DNA of 55,592 bases, from IMG/VR virus record IMGVR_UViG_3300046690_000366, positions 1 to 55,592 of that record, one strand, 5' to 3'. The stretch comes from a virus. A program made the translations under genes and the position numbers. The notes under the pieces are model-generated. The model saw only the letters and a list, made by a program, of their open reading frames with translations. It had not been told where the DNA came from and searched no databases. Of the stretch, positions 32,302-41,032 are shown in pieces. Positions within the stretch are counted from its first letter, which is position 1, and each line of letters starts with the position of its first letter.

Positions 32302-33590
32302 AAGAGATTAGCGACGTAACGGCTTGTGTTGTGGACAGCGGCTTGTTCTTGCCTCTAGCACATTGCATGGCAGAGAAGTGCAAGCGAACTCTCTACTGGT
32401 CACCGGACGTCCGTGCGTTCCCATCGGTGAAGCAGGCGTGCATCGGGGATGGGTTCAGCGACATCGAACGGGTCCGCGACTTCTGGTCTGAGTTGAATGA
32501 CATCGACCTGTTCGTGTTCCCCGATATTGGGCAAGCAGCACTTCAAGCCCATCTCAAGTCCATAGGAAAAAGTGTTTGGGGTTCGGGAGACGGCGACGTG
32601 CTAGAATTGAACCGTGAGAAGTTCATGCGAGTTCTGGCTAAGGTTGGTTTGGATGTGCCTGAGTTTGAAGTCGTGGTAGGATGGACCAACCTCAGGCATT
32701 ACCTTCAAGACCAAGAGGACTGTTACATCAAGATCAGCCGTTACCGCGGTGACATGGAGACGACTCACTGGAGGTCGTGGTCACAGGACGAGAACTGGAT
32801 TAACTGGCTGGCGGTCAACTTCGGTTCGGTCAAAGAACACATACGGTTCCTCGTGTTCAAGAGTATCGACACTGACTTGGAGATTGGCGGCGACACGTAT
32901 TGTGTTGGTGGACGGTTCCCCGACAAGATGCTCAATGGCTTGGAATGGAAGGATAAAAGCTATTTCTCCGCGGTGACACCCACGGGAGAGATGCCTGACC
33001 AACTCATTAAGGTCATGGACGCCTTTGTTCCGTTCCTTACCGAGGTTCACTATACCAACCAATGGTCAATGGAAGTTCGGGTGCAGGACGACAAAGCCTA
33101 CTTCATCGACGCCACCACGAGAGGAGGAATGCCATCCAGTGGTTCACAGCAACTTATCTGGAGTAACTTCCCCGAGATTATCTGGGCTGGGTCCAACGGT
33201 GAATTAGTCCAACCAGAGCCCGCCGCGCAGTTCTCCATCGAGTGCATGATTACCAGCAAGTGCGGCAAGGATTTGTGGGACGAAGTGGAGATTGATCCTG
33301 AGCTGATCCCGTGGGCACGGTTTTCCAGTTGCGCTTACATCGACGGTCGCTACTGTTTCCCACCGGACGAATTTCATGAGGGAGAATTGGGTTGGCTGGT
33401 GGCTCTAGGAGACACTCCCGCTGAAGTCCTTGCCCGTATAAAATGCCTGGCCGACCTTCTTCCGGATGGCCTAAACGCTGACGTGGAAGCTCTGGCTGGA
33501 GTCATCAAGGAAATCGACCAAGCCAAAGAGGAAGGTATCCCGTTCACCGATCAACCCGTTCCTGACCCTGCCACGGTAATTGAGGATTGA
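32298..33590 (+). CDS. ATP-grasp superfamily enzyme (PurD-like)
   Basis: 430 residues. A Rossmann-like N-terminal domain (VVDSGLFLPLAHCMAEK, VFPDIGQAALQAHLKS) precedes an ATP-grasp core: NREKFMRVLAKVGLDVPE (~105-120), a YIKISRYRGD nucleotide-binding strand, WSMEVRVQDDK and FIDATTRGG, where Glu and the Asp/Arg of the last motif are expected metal and phosphate ligands. ATP-grasp enzymes join carboxylates to amines or thiols. It lies between portal and scaffold, so the target may be a virion protein or a small metabolite; both are inference. Confidence 0.65.
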   Translation: MKEISDVTACVVDSGLFLPLAHCMAEKCKRTLYWSPDVRAFPSVKQACIGDGFSDIERVRDFWSELNDIDLFVFPDIGQAALQAHLKSIGKSVWGSGDGDVLELNREKFMRVLAKVGLDVPEFEVVVGWTNLRHYLQDQEDCYIKISRYRGDMETTHWRSWSQDENWINWLAVNFGSVKEHIRFLVFKSIDTDLEIGGDTYCVGGRFPDKMLNGLEWKDKSYFSAVTPTGEMPDQLIKVMDAFVPFLTEVHYTNQWSMEVRVQDDKAYFIDATTRGGMPSSGSQQLIWSNFPEIIWAGSNGELVQPEPAAQFSIECMITSKCGKDLWDEVEIDPELIPWARFSSCAYIDGRYCFPPDEFHEGELGWLVALGDTPAEVLARIKCLADLLPDGLNADVEALAGVIKEIDQAKEEGIPFTDQPVPDPATVIED

Positions 33591-33592
33591 AT

Positions 33593-33802
33593 ATGCCAAG
33601 CCCACTCGACAACATCCCTCCGGTAAAACCAATCGACCCTGTGGAACGTTCACTCTCAAAGCCAAACCCGTTTGCTAAACCCGGCAGCATCACCAAGACC
33701 GCACCCGCCAAGGCGACAAGAATGCGAACGCTCAACTGGAAGCGCGGTCGTGGCCGGCCACGGATACATCCCAAAGACCCACGCAACGTGACCTTCTTCT
33801 GA
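33593..33802 (+). CDS. AT-hook-like basic protein
   Basis: 69 residues. The C-terminus KRGRGRPRIHPKDP contains a classic AT-hook core (GRP flanked by Arg) that can bind the minor groove of A/T-rich DNA; the N-terminal half is Pro/Lys-rich and disordered. Starts two A/T bases after the previous stop. A DNA-binding accessory in the head is plausible. Confidence 0.5.
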   Translation: MPSPLDNIPPVKPIDPVERSLSKPNPFAKPGSITKTAPAKATRMRTLNWKRGRGRPRIHPKDPRNVTFF

Positions 33803-33803
33803 T

Positions 33804-34082
33804 ATGATACGCAGCCCAAAGGAACGGTTCATTGCCAGTGCATCGGCTTCAGTGTTCCGCAAGATGGCCACGTCTTTTGAATTTGAAGAGGCTGCGGTCG
33901 CCGCCATGATTGAAATGGAGCGGGACATGCCGATGGACTGTTCTCCAAACCAAGCCGCCGATGCTCACAACCAGATGGTTGGAGCGCGCAAGTATCTCGA
34001 TAAGCTTGTGACAATTTACCAGCCAGAAGTGACATCCGAAGAACCCACTCATCCAACACTCAACTACGAACACGGAGTATAA
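33804..34082 (+). CDS. small head-module protein
   Basis: 92 residues. Helical, with FRKMATSFEFEEAAVAAMIE and an acidic core; starts one base after the previous stop. It may be a scaffold partner or decoration protein; not recognised. Confidence 0.5.
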   Translation: MIRSPKERFIASASASVFRKMATSFEFEEAAVAAMIEMERDMPMDCSPNQAADAHNQMVGARKYLDKLVTIYQPEVTSEEPTHPTLNYEHGV

Positions 34083-34084
34083 TT

Positions 34085-35347
34085 ATGCCAGCTATCGCAG
34101 CACCACCTTCACCGAGCGCAACGCCCACAGCCGGGGTTGCCCCCACACCAGCCCCGGCTCCTATCGTCGAGAAAGAGCCGTCGTCCTACATGGCCGACGT
34201 GGAGTCGGAACTGTTGGAGATGACGCGTGATCCTCAACCCGAGAAGGAGGCAGATGAACGCCCAAAAGGCGAACGTGTCAGGGGTGCGGACGGGAAATTT
34301 ACGAGCGAACCCGAGCCGCCCAAAGAAACGGAGAAGCCTGGCACCGAACCTGTCTCTGGAAAAGAAACAACCGAAAAGGTTGAGGACAAGCCCAAGCCCG
34401 GAACCTTCGCCGCCCTCCGCAAGGCCCACGAAGAATTGCAGAAGAAGCGGGACACCGAATGGCATCCCAAGATCCAAAAGCTTGAGTCCCAGGTAAAGTC
34501 CTACGAACAGAAGATCCGGGATCTGGAAACCAACTCACCGGCACTCCAGCCGATGCAGGATAAGTTGTCGGCCATCGAGAAAGAGAACAACGCTCTCAAG
34601 GAGGAGATTCGCTACGTCAACTACAAGAAACACCCTGAGTTTGTCGATAAGTATGAGAAACCCTACAACGAAGCGTGGTCCAAGGCTGTGTCAGAGGTTA
34701 CACAACTTAGTATGGAGATGGAGGATGGCACGGTGCGAAAAGCCACCGCCAGTGACTTTCTGGCGCTTGCGAACGCGCCGCTGGACCAACTCGACGATCT
34801 TGCTGCGAAGTGGTTCCCGAAGTCATCGGCGCGTGTGATACGCCACGTAGAGAAAGTCCGTGACTTGGCCGATCAACAGGAGAAAGCCCTTGATGACGCT
34901 AAGAAGAACGCCGGCACACGAGAGTCCGAGATGGTAAAGCAAGCACAACAGCGGGACGCCACTATCACCCAGGTGTACAAACAAACGAACGATGAACTTG
35001 TTAAAAAATATCCCAAGTGGTTCGCTCCAGAGGAAGGAGATGCTGAAGGCAACACGGCGTTGGAGAAGGGTTATGAGTATGCTGATAGTGTGTTCGGGGG
35101 CAATGGCACTCTGGCGCCTGAACAGAAGGCGAAGAGACTTGCGGTTATACGCGCCAAAGCAGCCAGCTACGATAGGCTGGCGCGCAGGCTCAAGGCGCGG
35201 GAAACCCGAATAGCTGAGTTGGAGAACTCACTGGCTGAGTATGAGAAGAGCGAGCCAACCACACAAGAGACGGCTGTGCCGGGAACGGTTGCAGCGGGGA
35301 ACTTCTTTGAAACCATCGAGCAGGAGATTCGCGCACTTGCCAAATGA
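34085..35347 (+). CDS. scaffolding protein
   Basis: 420 residues. A Pro/Ala-rich disordered N-terminus, the RVRGADGKFT motif typical of phage scaffolds near residue 65, then a highly charged helical rod (100-400) with coiled-coil heptads. The position between portal and capsid and the charge pattern fit a scaffold that guides capsid assembly and leaves before packaging. Confidence 0.75.
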   Translation: MPAIAAPPSPSATPTAGVAPTPAPAPIVEKEPSSYMADVESELLEMTRDPQPEKEADERPKGERVRGADGKFTSEPEPPKETEKPGTEPVSGKETTEKVEDKPKPGTFAALRKAHEELQKKRDTEWHPKIQKLESQVKSYEQKIRDLETNSPALQPMQDKLSAIEKENNALKEEIRYVNYKKHPEFVDKYEKPYNEAWSKAVSEVTQLSMEMEDGTVRKATASDFLALANAPLDQLDDLAAKWFPKSSARVIRHVEKVRDLADQQEKALDDAKKNAGTRESEMVKQAQQRDATITQVYKQTNDELVKKYPKWFAPEEGDAEGNTALEKGYEYADSVFGGNGTLAPEQKAKRLAVIRAKAASYDRLARRLKARETRIAELENSLAEYEKSEPTTQETAVPGTVAAGNFFETIEQEIRALAK

Positions 35348-35676
35348 GAATCAAACCACTCACCGGACACGTTCTAATAAAGGTTCTTCCACCCGACACC
35401 GTAACCAGTGGCGGGATACAGATACCCAATCACACTTTTTCTCCTGAAGAGCAGCAGCAACGCGCTCATCACCCTGAACCACCACCACCTCTTAAGTGCA
35501 AAGTCTTAGAAATAGGTCCGTGGAAGAAGTTAAAGAACGGGCTGGCTTTACTGCCTCCGTTCACGACTAACGCCACCGTACTTATCCGCAATGGCAGCGG
35601 TAAACCACTCAACTATGGTATGACAGAAGAGTTGAGATTGGTGAGGAATGAGGATGTGCTAGCCGTACTCACCTAA
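35344..35676 (+). CDS. GroES-like co-chaperonin
   Basis: 110 residues. MRIKPLTGHVLIKVLPP and a mobile-loop GGIQIP, then VLEIGPW and LRLVRNEDVLAVL line up with the Cpn10 fold, including the GGI motif that docks on GroEL. A 20-residue His/Pro insert sits after the mobile loop. Phage Cpn10s (T4 gp31, RB49 CocO) help fold the capsid protein, so its place just before the capsid gene is suggestive. ATGA overlaps the scaffold stop. Confidence 0.75.
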   Translation: MRIKPLTGHVLIKVLPPDTVTSGGIQIPNHTFSPEEQQQRAHHPEPPPPLKCKVLEIGPWKKLKNGLALLPPFTTNATVLIRNGSGKPLNYGMTEELRLVRNEDVLAVLT

Positions 35677-35745
35677 AGATAGTTGTTGACGGAACAGGAG
35701 AACAGTCATAGTCCTACCTTCAGTGAGTCAGTATAGGCTGACACA

Positions 35746-35830
35746 GCGGGTGACAATCCCGCAGGCGGCGTAGAAGCTCGCCACTTCCTTCATGGTGTAA
35801 GGCCGTGGACATTAACCGAACGTCCACGGC
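35746..35830 (+). ncRNA. structured leader of the major capsid gene
   Basis: The 199-base gap before the capsid gene contains three hairpins in a row: GCGGG-7-CCCGC (35746-35762), GGCG-8-CGCC (35767-35782) and GCCGTGGAC-11-GTCCACGGC (35802-35830). The last is followed by TGAATTGTTTT, so it could be a terminator/attenuator, or the whole could be a stabilising leader or regulatory RNA. No tRNA fold is seen. Confidence 0.45.
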
Positions 35831-35875
35831 TGAATTGTTTTCTGCCACAAACGTTCACAACAAAAACGAATTTCT

Positions 35876-37471
35876 ATGGCAGACATCAGTTGCACAAAAT
35901 TTGCAGATTATATTTCCCGCCGTTCAGAGCATCTCGACGACATGATCATCATGTCCATGCATCCATTGGATTCACAGTGGATTGGCCACGTATCCACCGG
36001 ACGATTCAAGGCCGAGGACGGCGTTGAGCACACCTTCGACCGGTTCGAGAACGTATTTCCCAAGCTGGGTCCATGGGCCGATGTGCGCGCCGCGTCCTGC
36101 GTAGGAGCACCCTGTTACAAGCCCGGCACCAAGGTTGGTCTGGGATTCACTCGGGACAGCTACAAGTTGCAGGAAGCGCAGTATGAGACAGACCTGTTCT
36201 GCTGGGACTTGATTCTGTCCGCCGACCGAGCTACGCAACAGTTCGCTCATTTCATCAAGGTTCTCCGCAGAATTTCCACAATCGTCTGGTCCCACCGTTT
36301 CCGCACTGAAGCTTTGAGGATTGCCAAGTTCCGCTGGGTGTGCGCGAACAACACGCTGGTCCCTGTGACCGCGGCGTGGAACACGGCTATGACGCAACTG
36401 ACTTTGACTCCTACTGTGGCAGGCACCGACTCGCTGCCGACGTCCGCACTGGGCGCACGCCACTTACAGCGCCGGGTTGACCCGCAGATTCGGTCCGGAG
36501 CAGAAGGCCCGACCATCAACAAGCAGATGCAGCCGATGCTGGAGCTTGTGACCACGATGGACACGATATGGAACCTGACTGAAGGCGACCCGCAACTGGC
36601 CGACCATTGGCGGTTTGCCCTGTTCGCTGACGCCACCAAGTACTACAAGTACGGCTGGACTGGTTCCTGTGGTAACTTCGGTCTCCGCGCCGACGCTTAC
36701 CAACTTCGGTTCAACATCCACTCGCACGACGCCGGCACAGGTGTCACTGTGCTCGATGTGGTGTTCCCTTACACGAACATCGCCGCGACCGAAGGCATCA
36801 AGGAAGATGTGAACCAGGACTTCGACACCGCGCGTGTTGAACTGGACTTCATCTGGCACCGAAAAGCGATGACATCGCTGGTCCGTGACGCCAAAGCTAT
36901 TAACCCCGAGATGCCGTTTGCCGCGCGCGACTTCGCCGGTAAGTGGCAGTTCGTCATGGACAACCTGACGTGCGGGACGGGTGTGGACGCCAACGGTTTG
37001 GTTTTCCCGATCCCTGTGAACAACGAACGGAGGAACCAAGGCAAGTTCATCACCGACTTCGGCGGGGCTATCCAAAGCGAATACCCCGAACTAGCGGAAG
37101 CGTTTATCTCACTACGCGGACCCGCCTGCATCGTGGACATCCCGGTATGTCCCGCCGATCCTGGCTATCCTTCGCAGAACTACGAGAGCGCCAACGCGGC
37201 TTGCGCGACGGTCGCCATCAACATCGTTCAGACTCCGATTCTGGACACGGCTACGGGCACCTACGAGATCCCGATGAACACGGTTCTGTGCAACGGCATT
37301 CAAGTCGTTCACGACGCCGTTACTGGAACGGCTACGGTTGCCGCACTGGTTGTTCAACTGAACAGCGTCCTTGGTTCATTGGGAACGTGGACGGTCAGCG
37401 GTGGCACCAACATTTCTCTGAGTACTACATCCTGCACGAGCATTGGAATGCCGTGGAGCGATACGGCCTAG
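35876..37471 (+). CDS. major capsid protein
   Basis: 531 residues, no Shine-Dalgarno (A/T-rich leader ending TTTCT). The order scaffold - co-chaperonin - this gene - terminator, the size, and the mix of helices and long strands fit a HK97-fold major capsid protein. A Thr/Ala-rich C-terminal 90 residues (from about 440) looks like a decoration or insertion domain. No motif alone proves the fold. Confidence 0.7.
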   Translation: MADISCTKFADYISRRSEHLDDMIIMSMHPLDSQWIGHVSTGRFKAEDGVEHTFDRFENVFPKLGPWADVRAASCVGAPCYKPGTKVGLGFTRDSYKLQEAQYETDLFCWDLILSADRATQQFAHFIKVLRRISTIVWSHRFRTEALRIAKFRWVCANNTLVPVTAAWNTAMTQLTLTPTVAGTDSLPTSALGARHLQRRVDPQIRSGAEGPTINKQMQPMLELVTTMDTIWNLTEGDPQLADHWRFALFADATKYYKYGWTGSCGNFGLRADAYQLRFNIHSHDAGTGVTVLDVVFPYTNIAATEGIKEDVNQDFDTARVELDFIWHRKAMTSLVRDAKAINPEMPFAARDFAGKWQFVMDNLTCGTGVDANGLVFPIPVNNERRNQGKFITDFGGAIQSEYPELAEAFISLRGPACIVDIPVCPADPGYPSQNYESANAACATVAINIVQTPILDTATGTYEIPMNTVLCNGIQVVHDAVTGTATVAALVVQLNSVLGSLGTWTVSGGTNISLSTTSCTSIGMPWSDTA

Positions 37472-37492
37472 TCTGTTGAGTTGGGTTATGGG

Positions 37493-37522
37493 GGCGGTGC
37501 CTGAAACCACCGCCTCCTTTTC
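37493..37522 (+). terminator. rho-independent terminator after the capsid gene
   Basis: GGCGGTG-8-CACCGCC (37493-37514) forms a 7-bp stem with an 8-base loop, extended by G-U and G-C pairs, and TCCTTTT follows. Placed 22 bases after the capsid stop. Confidence 0.6.
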
Positions 37523-37528
37523 AAAACT

Positions 37529-37822
37529 ATGATGACTCCAGATAACCACGATGGAATGGACGAAGGCTTGTATGGTGAAGAAGAAAAGGGCGAACCCAAA
37601 ACCACCGATGAGGCCACTGAATCGTCAACTGGCCTTATCTCGAAATCGCTCCTGGGCGGTAAGCATTTCGGCGTGGGCGATGAAGTCGTACTCGAGATTG
37701 TTGCCGACCACGGAGAAGAGGTAGAAGTCAAATACGCCTCCGAAAAGCCTGAGTCCAAAACTGAAAGTGAAACCAAACCCGACGGCGGCGATGAGCTGTC
37801 GTCCATGAATGAAAGCTATTGA
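37529..37822 (+). CDS. acidic head-module protein
   Basis: 97 residues, ATG 37529 with an in-frame ATG at 37532. Glu/Asp-rich with HFGVGDEVVLEIVADHGEEVEV, a short beta core, and an acidic tail. It may be a decoration or head-completion factor; not recognised. It follows the terminator. Confidence 0.45.
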   Translation: MMTPDNHDGMDEGLYGEEEKGEPKTTDEATESSTGLISKSLLGGKHFGVGDEVVLEIVADHGEEVEVKYASEKPESKTESETKPDGGDELSSMNESY

Positions 37823-37825
37823 TTT

Positions 37826-38218
37826 ATGATTGTTGAAACCGATCCATGCTCGATAAGTGAACTGACACCCGACTCAAAATGTTTCCGGTGCCTTAGCCCG
37901 AGCCAGAAGAGAATCGCCACCGTATGGTTTATGGCGCAACTGTTGAAGCTCATTGACGGAGCCGACTACACCGATGTGAATGACTTGATGGAAGCCTCCA
38001 AATGTTTGAAGTGCGAGCCTGACTCCACATTGGAAGACTTTGAAATCGTCATCTGGCTCAACGCGGCGATGGACGCTGGACTGAGCGCCATGACTCTGGC
38101 CGAGGTGCAGGCGGCAATCAAATGCTTCTTCTGCCTTGATCCCAAAGCCGTAAAAGCTGCCAAGACGCTGCTCCTCTGCCGAATTTCAGCTATCCAATCT
38201 GCACCGATAGTCCTGTAG
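37826..38218 (+). CDS. CxxC-repeat protein (three units)
   Basis: 130 residues with three copies of a repeat: SKCFRCLSPSQKR, SKCLKCEPDSTLE and IKCFFCLDPKAVK, each CxxC then a helix. Related units occur in the next two genes. It starts at ATG after TGA-TTT. Probably helical with cysteine-stabilised turns; the role is unknown, perhaps structural. Confidence 0.6.
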   Translation: MIVETDPCSISELTPDSKCFRCLSPSQKRIATVWFMAQLLKLIDGADYTDVNDLMEASKCLKCEPDSTLEDFEIVIWLNAAMDAGLSAMTLAEVQAAIKCFFCLDPKAVKAAKTLLLCRISAIQSAPIVL

Positions 38219-38270
38219 TTTTTCCCTACATACCGTATGACAAACCTGTATCCTGCTACCGGGAGGTTTG

Positions 38271-38867
38271 ATGGCTGATTGTACTCCGAAAACTTTGCTG
38301 GAAGGAGCCAAGTGCATACTGTGCATGACGGAGAAGCAACTGCTCGCCGCGATGGTGAGCATCATGTGCGAGGGATCGCCAGCCGGAATCGCTTGTCCAT
38401 CCTTCAATAATCTGGTCTGGGATGACCCGGTAGACAACCTGGTCCTGCCGCAGTCCGGTCCCGCTCCCAATACCGGCTCTGCCACTGAAACATTCCCTTC
38501 ATCCAACGCAATCAGGTTGGTGGCCAGCGCCACGATGACGGTGATTGGACAGCAACTCAACTTCTCAAACACCAACCAGAACTCGCCCCTGACAATTCCC
38601 GACACTGGATCAAGCTGCAATGTGAGCGTCAACATCCGCAGCGTCTCCGGGTTCACGACCTACGACGTGAAGATTTGGGATGTGGGATTTAACAACAACT
38701 ATTTCGATACCGGATTGATTGTTGTCGGCGCTACCGGAACTACCACCTACCCATTTGTCCTTCCTGCTGGGCTCACGCAAGTCGTCTGCCAGATTATCGT
38801 TCAATGCGGACAACCTAACCCTCCGCTATCCGGAGCAATCGACATTCAAGCCGACTTTGGAGTATGA
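38271..38867 (+). CDS. CxxC-repeat protein with beta domain
   Basis: 198 residues from ATG 38271, with a strong GGGAGG site upstream. One repeat unit (CTPKTLLEGAKCILCMTEKQ) at the N-terminus and a beta-rich C-terminal domain of about 140 residues, like a carbohydrate-binding or decoration fold. The shared N-terminal repeat suggests a common anchor for different head domains. Confidence 0.55.
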   Translation: MADCTPKTLLEGAKCILCMTEKQLLAAMVSIMCEGSPAGIACPSFNNLVWDDPVDNLVLPQSGPAPNTGSATETFPSSNAIRLVASATMTVIGQQLNFSNTNQNSPLTIPDTGSSCNVSVNIRSVSGFTTYDVKIWDVGFNNNYFDTGLIVVGATGTTTYPFVLPAGLTQVVCQIIVQCGQPNPPLSGAIDIQADFGV

Positions 38868-38870
38868 GCA

Positions 38871-39218
38871 ATGCCTGACTGCACACCATCAACTTTAACT
38901 GAGGCATCAAAGTGCCTTAACTGTCTCACTCACAAACAATTACTCGCCGTATCGGTTTACATCAACTGCACTGCTAATGGTATGGACTGCACACCGGAAA
39001 CTTTATTGGAGGGGGCCAAGTGCCTCTTGTGTATGACTGAGAAACAACTGATCGCCTCGCTGGTGTACGTCCTGTGCCAGAGCGGTGGAGGTTCATCTGG
39101 AGGAGGTGTATCCTGCGGTGCCTCCGACCCTGTGGATACTCCCACAACAACCTGCGCGGTATATATCAACACGACCACAGGTAGAATCTGGTGGTATTAC
39201 ACAGGACAATGGAACTGA
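38871..39218 (+). CDS. CxxC-repeat protein (two units)
   Basis: 115 residues with two repeat units: CTPSTLTEASKCLNCLTHKQ and CTPETLLEGAKCLLCMTEKQ, then a Gly-rich linker and a short TTGRIWWYYTGQWN tail. It resembles the previous gene, so the set of three expands one module. The role is unknown. Confidence 0.55.
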   Translation: MPDCTPSTLTEASKCLNCLTHKQLLAVSVYINCTANGMDCTPETLLEGAKCLLCMTEKQLIASLVYVLCQSGGGSSGGGVSCGASDPVDTPTTTCAVYINTTTGRIWWYYTGQWN

Positions 39219-39220
39219 TT

Positions 39221-41032
39221 ATGAAGCACCTAACTATTCTCTTACTCATCCTGTCGGCCTTCGGAGCCTACGCCGCGCCACCGGTCCCACTCTACGTAGG
39301 CCACTTTCAAGGCAAAGGTAACATCAATGACTTCGTTGGAGATGGTACAGGACTCAGCAACGTTACGGCGGTCGCACTATCATCCAACACCATCCATAAC
39401 GCCTCCAGTGCCAGCATTGGTATCACCACCAACAGTTCAACCCTAAACACTCCATATCTTCAACCGGCGGTGACGAATGACTTCTACCTCATGTCAACAA
39501 ATGAGGCTTTGTTCGCCACACAGAATGCAACGAACAATACGAAGCTTAACGCCAACGGTATAGCCTTGCTTACGGATGTGACAAACGAGGCGTTAAAGGC
39601 CACACAGAACGCTACGAATAAGACTGTGCTTCGTGTCAACGCCACGAACATCGACAACAACCTTCAAGTTGCGAACTTCAACGCAGGAACATCTGCCAGC
39701 GGCTCCACGTTCTGGAGGGGGGATGGAACATGGGGAACTCCTCCCGGAGTAGGGGGTACGGGCATTGCCACCAATAGTGGAACAGGACTAGGAAACACCT
39801 TCACCAACGCCACGCTGTGGAACGGAACGAACCAGGGATTGGCGTTCACCAGCCCTGGGTCCGGCTTGCGTTCGGAGCAGTTCGGCTCAGGATCTATTGC
39901 ATCTGGAGTCAATGCGACTGCTTTGGGTTCAACAGCAGCCGCAACCAACACTGATGCTACCGCTTTAGGTAGAGCATCTCTGGCCGATGCAGCAAGCACG
40001 GCTATCGGATCTGGTGCTGTGGCGTTCGCAGATGGAGTTAACGGAAGCACAGCTATCGGATTTCGAGCAACAGCCAGGGCACCCCTCAGTGTTTCCATTG
40101 GTGGATTGGCCTTAGTAGCGGCGACCCACACCAATAGTATGGCTATGGGAGTGAGCGCAACCACAACGGCAGCCCACCAAATCATGCTCGGCACAGCAAC
40201 CGAAGTCGTGGTCGCTCCCGGTGGAATCCAAAGCCCGTCTTTCGCAGGCTACCCATCCAATAGCTTCATGCAACTCTACGACCCCGCTGGTGTGGTGTAT
40301 CTCTTGTCCACAAACAATTACCTATTCGTCACCAATGCTGGCAATGGTGTCATTGTGGCGAATAACATTGGTGGAAGTGCATCCGGCATCACCAACGTTC
40401 CAGCCGCCGCAATCTCGAATCAGAGTGCATTGGTTGTTGGACAGGCTACCCACGCAACCAATGCGGACAATGCTGTTTGGGCCACCAACCTCGCAGCCCA
40501 AGCAACTATCAATGTCGGAACGCTGAATGCCGGGACGTTGGTTGTGACAAATACCATCACCGGCACTGGTTCTGGGATCACTGGTATTCCAGCTGCAGCG
40601 ATAACCAATCAGAGCGCACTGGCGGCGGGGACGGCGACGACCAGCACTTACGTCACCACAAGTCCACTCACCAACAACGTCAGCGGAACAGCCGCAAGCA
40701 CAACCGACGCAGGAACCTACTGGGGCGCACAAGCCACACTCGGAACAAACACTCTAACGCTGAACAACAAGTATTACTATTTCAACGCAGCCAACGATAC
40801 GAGCATAACGAACCTGACGGTCAGCGGCGGCTGTTGGGCGGTGCTGGTTATCAACAACACCAATGCAGCAACTACGATCCATACACGCTGTGACGTATCG
40901 GGCATCGGCATCATTGGCACAGTAGCCTACACCGCGAACACAAATGGGCTCGTTGTGGCTGCTGGCAAGACTGCGATTTACAGCGTTATGTCCATGAGCA
41001 AAACCAACTACAGCAATGCTGTTCAGCAATGA
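39221..41032 (+). CDS. YadA-head-like fibre or adhesin with signal peptide
   Basis: 603 residues from ATG 39221, after TGA-TT. The N-terminal MKHLTILLLILSAFGAYA is a Sec-type signal peptide ending at Ala-Tyr-Ala. Residues near 220-290 hold repeats of the form A.GxNATALG, as in YadA/Hia trimeric adhesin heads (ASGVNATALGS, TDATALGRAS, ADGVNGSTAIG). The C-terminal part has NATNADNAVWATNLA-type Thr/Asn repeats and a stem-like region. It is a fibre or adhesin; export with a signal peptide is unusual for a virion protein. Confidence 0.65.
   Translation: MKHLTILLLILSAFGAYAAPPVPLYVGHFQGKGNINDFVGDGTGLSNVTAVALSSNTIHNASSASIGITTNSSTLNTPYLQPAVTNDFYLMSTNEALFATQNATNNTKLNANGIALLTDVTNEALKATQNATNKTVLRVNATNIDNNLQVANFNAGTSASGSTFWRGDGTWGTPPGVGGTGIATNSGTGLGNTFTNATLWNGTNQGLAFTSPGSGLRSEQFGSGSIASGVNATALGSTAAATNTDATALGRASLADAASTAIGSGAVAFADGVNGSTAIGFRATARAPLSVSIGGLALVAATHTNSMAMGVSATTTAAHQIMLGTATEVVVAPGGIQSPSFAGYPSNSFMQLYDPAGVVYLLSTNNYLFVTNAGNGVIVANNIGGSASGITNVPAAAISNQSALVVGQATHATNADNAVWATNLAAQATINVGTLNAGTLVVTNTITGTGSGITGIPAAAITNQSALAAGTATTSTYVTTSPLTNNVSGTAASTTDAGTYWGAQATLGTNTLTLNNKYYYFNAANDTSITNLTVSGGCWAVLVINNTNAATTIHTRCDVSGIGIIGTVAYTANTNGLVVAAGKTAIYSVMSMSKTNYSNAVQQ

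Noticed and set aside
35740-35830. tRNA or ribozyme before the capsid gene
   Set aside because: No acceptor stem, T-loop or anticodon arm fits, and no hammerhead or twister core was found; only simple hairpins are supported.
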